NCBI GenBank assembly: GCA_905221605.1
Contig: CAJNDS010001446.1
Coordinates: 439,815 to 503,814, forward strand
Length of the DNA: 64,000 bases
Direction: 5' to 3'
Origin: Symbiodinium natans
Lineage: Eukaryota > Sar > Dinophyceae > Suessiales > Symbiodiniaceae
The notes beneath the pieces were generated by a model. That model searched no databases. It worked only from the letters and a program-made list of their open reading frames with translations, and had not been told where the DNA came from. A program made the translations under genes and the position numbers. Below are positions 38,419 through 49,414 of the stretch, piece by piece. How positions within the stretch are numbered: the first letter of the stretch is position 1; the number at the start of each line of letters is the position of its first letter.

Positions 38419-41400
38419 GCGCTAGAGTTTAGGGTTTAGGGTTTAGGGTTTAGGGTTTAGGGTTTAGGGTTTAGGGTTCGGGGTTTAGGGTTTAGGGTGT
38501 AAGGTTTAGTGTTGTTTAGGGTTGTTTATTGTTGTTTAGGGTTCAGGGTTTAGGATTTGGGGTTTAGGGTGTACAGGGTTTAGGGTTAGAATTCACCGGG
38601 CACGGTAGTAGGGCTGAGGAGGGGCCCCAAAGACAACAAGGAATGCCCGAATTTCGAGTTGCAGGTGTCCTAAGACGTCGGCAAACACCGCAATCATGGG
38701 GGGGGGGATTCTCGTACAGTGCGTGCAGGGCCTAAACCCTAAACCCTAAACCCTAAACCCTAAACCCTAAACCCTAAACCCTAAACCCTAAACCCTAAAC
38801 CCTAAACCCTAAAGGGCTCCGGTCGCGGTTCCCCATCCTCGGAGTGGAAATGGTACCCTTTTGGGATCAATGTGGTTCATACATGAACTGCTTCAGGGTT
38901 TGGGGCTTGCAGTGTTTGGAATTGTTTAGGTTTTATCTGGGGGGAGATTTGCTTCTTAATTCCAGGTACAGGAGTGCCGTGATAAAGCTTCTAGGAATTT
39001 GGGGTTTTCATGGTTAAGTTAGGGTTATGACGCCAGCAACTGCTTGTGTGGGCAGTTCCAAAAACTAGGCTTTTTTGGGGGTTCCCCCAAGTTGTGATAG
39101 GAACCCGAAAGGGGGTAATTCGGAGAAGGTCCCCTTATCCCTGCAATGCCCCGGTGGTGCCCTTTTTCATGTTTTTGTTGTTGGTTTCTGCTGGTTCCGC
39201 ATTATAGACGAAGCAGTGCCCAGACTGCAACATGGCTACTGACTTCTCTAGATACCTAGATACTCTAAAACCCTAAACTATACCTTGAACCCTAAACCCT
39301 ACAAAGTTGAGGATCGAGGGTGTGACGCTCGCCTGTGTATAGTGTGCAGGGGCAGGTCGTTCAGCCGTCAATCTCCGCAGCATCGATGTTTAACCTTCTG
39401 CGAAAAGGAGCGCCGACTCCTTCCCTTGCTGCTGTGCTTTGCTTTGCCGGTTGTGTGGTTGCACTTAGTGTTGCCAAGGCGATTTATATTGGTAGCGGAG
39501 CTTAGGGGGGGCTTAGGATAGGCTGCTGCCTCTGCTTTCTGAGCCTCTCTGATGGAGGCGTCTGCGGCGCCTGGCGCATCGGATGTTCCGGTGCCCGAAA
39601 GTGATCCATGGGATGAAGCAGACCCTTGGGGAGAAGCAGCCGCTGATGAACACGATGACTTTGGCTTGCATGCTGAAGGAGGTGTCTCGGCGGCGGCTTC
39701 TTGTGAGCAGTGGCGTCCCACTTTGAGTCCCCGACCTGCTGGGAATGAAAGAGCGCCTGCGCAGGCTGAACAGATTGGATGGTGGGGCACTGCTGATGTG
39801 CAGCCTCCTGGGCTTCCTGCTGGAGGCTTTGGGATAGGCTGTGTACCTCAAGGGTGGCCTCCTGGATATGCTGGGCCTGCTTGTGTGCCCCCAGGGTGGC
39901 CAGCTGCTTATCAGGGAGGTCCTGGAGTTTTCGGCCCACATGGCGTTCCTCCAGGTTGGCCCGCTGGAGCGCAAGTACCTTCAAGTGTTCATCCTGGTTG
40001 GCCTGCTGGAGCGCAAGTACCCTCAAGTGTTCCTCCTGGTTGGCCCGCTGGAGCGCAAGTACCCTCAAGTGTTCATCCTGGTTGGCCTGCTGGAGCGCAA
40101 GTACCCTCAAGTGTTCCTCCTGGTTGGCCCGCTGGAGCGCAAGTACCCTCAAGTGTTCCTCCTGGTTGGCCTGCTGCAGCGCAAGTACCCTCAAGTGTTC
40201 CTCCTGGTTGGCCCGCTGGAGCGCAAGTACCCTCAAGTGTTCCTCCTGGTTGGCCTTGTGCAGCGCAAGTACCCTCAAGTGTTCCTCCTGGTTGGCTTGC
40301 TGGAGCGCATGTACCTTCAGGTGTTCCTCCTGAGTGGCTAGGTGTGCCAGGGCATAGTGCCGGCGGGCGTCCTGGTGATCTTGGCTCAGGGCAAGTACCA
40401 GTGCCACAGGTGGAGGCCCAGGCATCCACGGGACGTTTGCAGATGAGGACGGGCATGGTTTCAGTATCTCGCGATGGTGCTGGCGAGGATGTTGGCAGCA
40501 GCAGTGCTGGGACCTCGGAGATCAAGAGTTTGCTTCGCCGCCGGGCCAGGGAGCAAGAACGGCCCAAGTCGAGCATTGGTTCGGTGAAGATCGAAGATTT
40601 TTACGGGGACCGCAAGAAGTTCAAGGCTTGGCGGCGTGCCACAGAAGCACAGGAGCACCTTTACCGTCTGGAGCAGTCAGAGCTGGCCATGCTGCTTTAC
40701 CTTAGCACAAAAGGGGAAGCGCGGGACATCCTTGATCAACGCCCTCTTTCCGATTATACTTCACCGGGCGGCTTGACGGTGATGTGGAGCCTGCTGGAGG
40801 AGACGTTCGGTGAGTCGAATGCCGAGAGCTTCGAGAGGGCAGAGAAGGAGCTTGCTGCGTACCGTCGCTTGCCGGGCCAGAGTGTTGCATCGTACGTGGC
40901 GGGTCTCAAGCGGTTGAGGATGAACTACACTGTGGAGGACCCTGACAGCACGTGGAGCAACAAGGCGTGGGCGCAGCGGCTTTTGAACAGAGCAGGCCTT
41001 AGCAGGCGAGACAGGCTGGATGTTTTCTACAGTGCCGGGGCTTGCTACGACACCGAGTCGATTGAGAAGGCGCTGCGCCACAGGTGTGCCCATATACACG
41101 AGGAGGAGCGCAGGCTCCCATCCTTGTCTCGTTCCGGAAGATCCTCTTTGAGATCTGTGCCTTCCTCGACGGCTTCTACAACTTCTGCCTCTACCTCGGC
41201 AAGTCCGGCGCGGAGGCCGTTTCGAAAGCACACAGCCCACGTAGCGGACCAGCCCGACGAGGAGGCCGAGGAGAATGACGATGAAGACTTGGAACAAGAA
41301 GCCGTGGATGGTGCAATGGCTGAGCCTGAAGGCGAGGAGCTTGAGGATGAGAATGGGGGCGATGCTGAGTTGCACGAGGGGTCTGATGAGGAGCTGCCCG

Positions 41401-44400
41401 ACATCTATGAAGCGTTTCAAGCTGGGTGGCGCGCCAAAACGAAAGTCAACACGAAGAAGAAGACCCGGGGTTTCAAGCAGCCTGGTTCTACCTCGTCCCC
41501 GAGCAGCACTTCGAAGAGTTTGGCAGCAAAGAAGCGCCACTCTACGTGCGCAAGCTGTGGCTCGGTTGGCCACTGGAAAGGAGATCCAGAATGCCCCAAT
41601 GTTCGAAGTGGCAGAGACTCTTTGCACCGGCCGGGTTCGGCGCAGGGTGCCAATGAGGTGAACTTCGTGAATTACACGTTCATGGTGGGCAGTATGGTGG
41701 AGTGTCCTGGCTGTGGTGACTTCTGCGCCGAAGGTGCAGCCTTTTGCTCCACTTGTGGAGCCCGGCTGTGCAAGAGAGAATGGGCTCTGGTTGGTGACCA
41801 GATTGGTGGGGCTACTGCCGGGGCTTCTTCTACGGGGCCCGCGCAGGTTGCTCCTTCAATCGCTGCAGCTCCTCCCCGACCCATGCGTGTGGAAGTCCCG
41901 AAGACCGCGCTGGGCAAGAGCAAGGATGACAAAAAGATCAAATTGAAGCCCTTGGAGCTCCTTGGAGCCGTGGACCAGCTGACGAAGGAAGAGAAGAAGG
42001 CCATCCGAACTGTCCTGAGAAGGGAGGAGGAAGATGAGGCCTGGGCCGTTCTTCATGGTTCCCGTCCGTATGCTTCGGAGGGGAATGGAGCGCTCAACTT
42101 TGATCCCCCAGCCCGTGGGCGTGATGCGCCCGGACCAGCGCGTGACCATGATCAGCTTCCTCTTTGCCCTGGTAGCCGAGGAGGGGCTCCATGTAATGAG
42201 CCACTGCGTCCGCCAGCTTTGAAGGATGCTGTCGGCCGAGACAAAGCCAAGGCAGTGCGCCAGCGCGAGTTGGAGGAGTTTCGCCACGACTTGTATGAGC
42301 GACAGTTGGAAGGCCATCGTTGTGTCCCTGGTGCTGCGGCCCCTCGACCTTCTGAACAACAAGCACGGTGTCACCATCGGTATGGGGATTTGCTGTGGAC
42401 GGCCAACCAACATGGGCATTTTGCCCGTTGCTCCCGCTGCGACCTCAAGCACATCATCTACTTCAGTGTGCGCCACGGTGCGCTCATGGCGAGCCAGATT
42501 TACGAGAACGAGGTGCTGGAGGAAACCCCGGCCGCGACATGGGCTCCTGGTTTGGCTGTGGCAGACACAGGCTGCCGCACAGCCGTTGGAGGAGCTCGGT
42601 GGCATGAGACACTTCAAGCTGAGCTACGACGGCGAGGCATCACTTGGCAGACGGTGGAAGAGCAGGAGACGTTCCGGTTCGGAAGTGGAGCGCCTGTGAT
42701 TTCGCACCGGGCTCACCTTTACCCTGTTGCTCTGGTGCCTGGCCAGATGGATGTGCTGCGAATGTCGGAGGTGACAGGGCCGGCCTTGATGTGTCCTGGA
42801 CTTGTTGGGCCAAGCGAGTTGGCCAGATGGGCGGTGCAGTTCGACTTCAGGACGCGGGAGCTGGAGGTGCTGGGCTGTCGCCGGGCTATGCGCCTGACCC
42901 CTACTCGGCATCCTGCCTTGGACTTGCTGGCGTATGTCGGCGAGCAGAACCCTTGGTGCCAGCCCGGCATGCAGGAGAAGTGTGCGCAGCTCAAACAGGC
43001 TCCTCAAAGCATGGCCTTTGTCACTGGTGAGGGGGAGCTGACTGCGGATTCCGAAGAAGTGCCCTCAGAGGAAGCGCTACTCTCTGATGGTGTTGGAGAT
43101 GATCCGCGGTACGAGCGCAGCCGCGACAAGAAGGCCCGTATTGATGAAGAAAGTCGTTGGCTGGCATTTTTGAGGGAGGACCTCGGAGTGAAGGTCATTG
43201 AGGATTGTCGTTTTCTTCGTGATCGCCCCGACCATGCCGACGATGAGGCTAGCCTGGCCTCTTCCGGGTTGCATCCTGAGGACGATGCTGCCTCCATTAC
43301 CTCACACGAGTTCGGGGTGCAGCGCGAAACTTCAGACGAGGAAGTGCATTCTGAGGACGAGCCGGAGCTTATAAGGGACGAGGATGTCTTTGAAGGCAAG
43401 ACGGTGCTCTTTTTGCACAAAGAGAAGCGCAAGAAGCTCAACCAGGCTTCCCGTGCGATTCGTGACATGGCTGTTTGTGGTCGAGCCTGCGCTGTTCCTC
43501 GTGGGCCACCGCTGCCTGTGGCGCGGCCTTCTACCACTCGGCGCCCTGGCCCTTGGCGTGTGCTGGAAGTCTTTGTGAGTACTATGGCTATTAGCATGAT
43601 GGCGGCGGCGTGCGGTTGGCAATCTGGCCAGCCGGTGGATGCGCCTCACTTCGACCTTACCCGCCCGCTGGTCCGGACAGAGGCTAGGACTTACTTTGAA
43701 AGATGGCAGCCTGATCTCCTTGCGTTGTGTTTGCCGTCGACTTCGCCTATGACAACCAGCTTTGGTGTGCCTACAGCCATTTCCCTTCAGGCACACAGCG
43801 CCGAGCAAGTCCGCCAGGCCCCCTTGTGGCGTTTTGCCCACGATCTCATTGTGGCTCAGCGTGCTCGCGGCGGTCTTGTCTTGGTCTATGGTGCTGACCG
43901 GCATCCTTTGTGGGTGCACCCTCTGTGGACAGCAGCCTTGGAAGGCTTACCTAAGGCTCACACAGACCTTTGTGCTTGGCCATGCCCTGGCGCACCTCCT
44001 ACGCTACAACAGCGCACCCTCGTCGCTGCTGACAGCCCCGTACTACGACGTGTTGTCAAACTTTGCCCTGGCCCGCCGATCCATCGACACTCTTTTGGTT
44101 CGGAGTCGGGGCCTCGACGACACCAGTGCGGCCGATGGATCTGCAACGATGCTCGTCTTCTACCTGACTCGTGGTGCCGGGCGGTGGTTAAGGGGGCGCA
44201 GGCGGCTTTGGAACAGAGGACACGCATGTTGGTGGTGCCCACCCTCTTTACGAGGCCGAAGCTTCTTCCCGAGGAGGCATTTGTCGAGGACGATGTGGAG
44301 GTTTTGGCCGAACCGCCGGAGCCGCGAGAGGAAGCCAGCGAGATTGAGGGTTGGCGTGCTGAGCTGGAAAGTTGGGGTGACAGGGCGATCGAGGCCGCAA

Positions 44401-47400
44401 ACGATGTCCACAACCGAGTTCCCAACAACAACTCTGAGCAAGCAGGTGGAGATGGTCTTGGACAGACTACAGAGGATATGCGCCATTTTGTTCCCGACAA
44501 CAACACCGGGCAAGAAGGGGCTCAAAGTGATGTGAGTGGTTTGCGCGAGCTGCTCACGCGTGCCCAGCGAGATGTGCCAGACGTTGGTCCTGAACAAGTT
44601 CCTGAGGCTGCGGCGCAAGCCGGGTCCAAGCTCGAGCGACTACACTTGGTCCACCGACGGCTTGGGCATCCTGCCAATGAGGTCCTGGTGCGAATGCTTC
44701 AGATGGGTGGTGCTGCTGATGAGTTGGTCAAAATGGCGAAAACTCTCCAGTGCCCCACGTGCCAAATGAGGAAGCAACCTTCGAGACCTTTGCCGGCGCG
44801 ACCAGGTACTAGACCGATTGCTTTCAACTTCGAGGTGCATCTGGACCTCAAGTATATCAAAGACGCTGCCGGCCAGCTCTATGTGGCCTTGTCTATGGTG
44901 GATGCTGCTACGTGCTACCATGCTGCTCGCCTTCTACGATGTCGTGAACCGGCTCATGTGGCCGGAAAATTTATGAATGCGTGGTTGGCTGTTTTCGGCG
45001 TGCCGGTTGCTGTGGTTTTGGACCAGGGGGGAGAATTCGAGACGGAGTTCATCGCCTTGTTGGAAGCCCACAGCATTGCTAGCAAAGTGACTGGCTCTTA
45101 TGCCCCATGGCAACATGGCTTCTGTGAGAGGCAAGGAGCTCTTCTGGGCGTTGCGTGGTCAGCGGCGGTGGAAGCTGAGAAAGCCGAAGGGCGCCAGGCC
45201 ATGAAGGTGGCACTCGCTTGCGCGCTACAGGCGAAGAACTCTACTATCAGCCGTCGTGGTCACAGTGCGCACCAGCTAGTGTTTGGCCGCCAGGCGTACC
45301 TGCCGGAGCTCTTGGACGAGGAGGTTTGGCAAGCAGCCTCAATGGGGCAGGCGCTTTCTTTGGAAGGAGAGGTTGCACGCCAGTCCGAGATGCGCGCAGC
45401 AGCAAAGGTGGCGCTCCTCCACGGCGACATTCACGAGAAGCTTAAGGCTGCGCTTAGGCGTGCTCCCGGTGGCCAGTCTCGGGATTTCGCTCCCGGTGAG
45501 TTGGTGTTTTTCTGGTCTCCCATTTCGGAGCCGAAGAGACGTCGATACAGACGAGATGCTGGAGCATGGCGTGGCCCTGCAGTGGTTTTGGTCCCAGACG
45601 GATCCCAGAAGTACTTCATCTCCTGGCGTGGCCGGTGTTTACTGGTGGCGGCGGCGAACATGAAGATGGCGTCCCTGGAGGCGGCCGACGACCATGAGCT
45701 TCGACTTCGTGAAGCTGAGGCACACCTGGAGAAGGGCTACCTGGATCTTTCTCAGGAGGCTGAACCGCCGAAAGAGGAAGAGGCAACCCGTGCTGTTCAA
45801 GGTCCTGGCCTGTCAGTCCGGAGGAGGAGAAACACATTGGGGCGTAAGGTCACGGAGGCCCGCCGGATGATGAGCAATCTCAAGAGCGTCAAGAAGATGC
45901 TGAAAGTTCCTCTACAAGGCCGTCGTCGTCCTCGTGCTCTATGTCCTCCTGCCCCCCGAGCTGAACAAGCAGTGGCTCCTGACCCGGCCCTTGCTGGTCC
46001 CAGCGCGGCAGACTCGGACGAGGCTGGCCCGCCGCCGGACTATGTCACTGATGAGGACGGCCCGGCAGCGTCAATGGAAGAGGGCGAGATGCGAGATCTC
46101 TTGAGACGTCCTTCTCCAAGTCCAGAGACTCTTCGGCGGAGGCAGCTGGCTACTGACGATGTTCCCGTGGCCATGCGTGAGTTTGTTAAGCGTCGCCGAG
46201 AACTGCAAGAGCGGGAGTTGCTGGAGAATGCCGATGAGGCTGAAGTTGAGCCGGCCGCCAAACGCCTCAAGGACGCTTCTTTCTACAACTACGTGCTGGC
46301 TGCTGTGTCTGAAGGTGAAGTTTTCAACGAGCCAGTGCTTCAGAACGAGTGGCTTAGCAAGGCTGAGGTGGACTACCTGAGCGAGCTGCTTGACATGCCG
46401 TTGTGTTCTGTTCGGCTCCATCGCGCCCCGAGGAAAAGGCTTCAAGCTCCAGGCGGCAATGTGGGTTGCAATCGAACCACTCTCATGCTGCAGCAGGGAA
46501 GCAGGCAGGTTCTCGTTGCGACTGAGGGGCCTGATCAGGCCAAGGAACGCCCTCGCCGTCGGACTCCCTTCTTGTGGCGTGGCTTGACTTTGTTCTCTCG
46601 CCGCCCGAAGACGACGGTGACCAAAGAAGTTTTCTTCGAAAAGGAGGCCCCGCTTGAGGAGCCGGTTGTCGTTGAGAAGGACGGCGTCTGCTATGAGGTG
46701 GCCCCGGTTTCGAAAAGGACCTTCTACGCTGCTTGCGCCGACTTGAGTTCTACGACCCGCTGTGTTGAGGCTTTCCTTTTAAAGCTCAAGGCAAGTGGCA
46801 AGGAGCTGGACCCCCGGTACTTTGACACCGCTGAGGCCAAGGCCTTTGACGAGTCAGACGCCGCCGAGTGGAGTGCCTGGACCAAGAACAACGTGGTTAA
46901 GCGCTTGTCCAAGGAGGAGGCTCGCAAGGTGCCAGCTCACAGGGTCTTCAAGGTCCCGGCGCGAGTTGTCCGGACTAACAAAGCAGCAGCTGGCAGCAAG
47001 CAGTTCTTGCCGAAGAGCAGGATCGTGCTCCCTGGCCACCTGGACCCTGACGTGGGAGAGATCCGCACCGACAGTCCCACGACGCAGGCCACGGCTGTGC
47101 GCATGGCGATGGTCCTCTGTGTCAGCAAGCGCTGGTCCTGCTACTTGTTTGATGTAAGCACTGCCTTCCTGAGCGGCAAGTCTGTGGGTCGTGAGCTTTA
47201 CGTTCGACCTCCACGCGACTTGAAGTGTGTTGGGCCACACGAGCTGTGGTTGATACTCCGCAGCGCGTATGGCCTTGCGGAGGCGCCTCGCCTTTGGTAC
47301 GAAAGGGCAAAGGAGCTGCTGAAGGAGTCTGGGTTCGAGGAATTGAGTTTCGCTTTGTGCACTTTTGTGTGGAAGGACCCCAGGACCAAGGCAGTTTTAG

Positions 47401-49377
47401 CCGTGCTGTGCCTCCATGTCGATGATGGCATGCTGGTGGGTGACAACAAAGTGATCGGTCAGATTAAAGCAGCCATTGACCAGCGCTTCCAGATCAAGGT
47501 CTGGCACTTGGTTAAGGACGTTCCTTTGGACTACCTGGGCCTGAAGATCTTCATAAAGGGCAATGTCTTCATCAACGACATGTCTGCCTATATCCTCGCG
47601 ATACAGGCCCCCTCCATGACCGGCCTCAAGAAAGGTGAGCTCCTCAACACCGCTGCTCTGAAGGCTTACCGCCGTCTTGTGGCACAGTTGCGATGGCCAG
47701 CCCACCACGTCTTGCCGGAGTTGCTCTTTGAGGTGAGTTGCCTGGCCCAGCGGGTGTCGGGAGCTACAACTGAGGACCTCCGCGCCGGGGTTGAGCTACT
47801 GGCTCGGTTCCACGAGATGGCAAAAGAGGGTAAGGCTTGTCTTGCTTTTCCTCCAGTCGAGAAGCCGGTTCTTGTGACCTTCTTCGACGCTTCTTTGGGA
47901 AAGACGAGTGACGTGGCCTCAGCTCAGCGCGGAGAAGTTCACTTCATCACCGGATGTGACTGTGTGTCAAAGCCTACCCCGGCAGCGATCCTGGAATTCC
48001 ACTCCAACAAGATTGCCAGGGTTGTGCGTAGCAGCATGGCGGCAGAGTGTTGCAGCTTGGCGGGCTCTGCAGACAAGCTGCTGTACAACCAGAAGCTCTT
48101 GGACGCACTGTGGTATGGAGACACTGAAGTCAGTCCTGAGTGGAGGGATTCTTTGAAGACTGAAGGCCACTTGGTTACCGACGCCAAGTCCGTCTACGAC
48201 CACCTCCAAGGAACTGCGATGGCCAGCGAGCGGCAGACGGCCTTGGACATACTTGCTGTCAGACAGCTGGTGCAGCAAGGGATTCTCCGCTTGCATTGGG
48301 TGCCCACTTGGCGCCAGTACGCCGACGGCCTGACGAAATCAATGCCAGATGTCCTCTTCGAACAATTCAAGAAAGCTTTGCGGCTATCTCTAAAGGAGTC
48401 TGCTGCTGACCGACTTGAAGAGGAGAGGCGAGCTGGAATCCGAAAGGCTCAACGTGAAAGGCGCAAAGCCCGTATGAGCCGCCGCTAGCGCGACACTTTT
48501 CTTTCCCGGTGTGACGCTCGCCTGTGTATAGTGTGCAGGGGCAGGTCGTTCAGCCGTCAATCTCCGCAGCATCGATGTTTAACCTTCTGCGAAAAGGAGC
48601 GCCGACTCCTTCCCTTGCTGCTGTGCTTTGCTTTGCCGGTTGTGTGGTTGCACTTAGTGTTGCCAAGGCGATTTATAGAGGGGGCCTTCCCCACCTCTCA
48701 AAGTCGACGGGCCTAGGTGCGACAGCAGCGTGAAGCAGCACAGTGGGTACCTGGATGTGGCAGTCGGCACAAAGTACTTCTTTTGGATGTTCGACGCTGG
48801 GCTCAGCTTGAGTTCTTATTTGGGAATAAGGGAGTGCTCGGTTCCGTGAAAGATTTTCCTTGAAGGATCCAATAGGGGGGGATGTAACCCTACTGGGGGC
48901 GGGGGGGGGGTGCAATTTCGTAACAGAGCTCTTTCAGCACGCAGAGACTTACCAGTGTCCGAAGTCCTTCCAGCCCTTAAACCCTGAATCCCTGAACCCC
49001 AAACCCTAACCCTAAACCCTAAACCCAAATCCACCGGATGCATAAGGAGAGCCGCAGCAAGCCCGCAAGCGACCCTCTGGTCCTGTGGTTGACAGGCTCC
49101 TGCTGTTGGACTCACTTAGGGCTCGAGGCTCAGGGATCATGCAAGGCTTGAGGAGAGGATTCGAAATTGCTAAGACTATTCCCTGAGGGTTCCTTTGTAA
49201 CTATACCATAATAACCCCCCCACGGCCCTATTCTAGCTAGTCAGGCCCCTATGTCGGAGTTCCTTTACCAGGGCTTGCAGAGGCTTTAGCACCCTGTATG
49301 GCGGAGCCCCGACCTGTGCCAGATACAAGCAGGTGCAAGGACTTCGGGTTTAGGGTTTCCGCGATCAGAGACGGAAG

Positions 49378-49414
<37 letters not shown>

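Larger units (their letters stand above)
39316..48682 (+). mobile_element. Ty1/copia LTR retrotransposon, element 2, in carboxypeptidase intron 3
   Basis: Complete element with identical 168-base LTRs (39321-39488 and 48510-48677), flanked by a perfect 5-bp target duplication GAGGG (39316-39320 and 48678-48682). It has a tRNA-Met 3'-end primer-binding site and one uninterrupted 2978-codon ORF. Identical LTRs and an intact frame indicate very recent insertion, and the element may be active. It lies in the same orientation as the host gene, 35 bases before the exon 4 acceptor. LTRs start TG and end TATA. Confidence 0.97.

Noticed and set aside
39502-40425. 307-codon minus-strand ORF with ANQEEHLRVLAL repeats
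   Set aside because: It is the antisense reading of the 42-base gag repeat of element 2. The sense frame is the real one.
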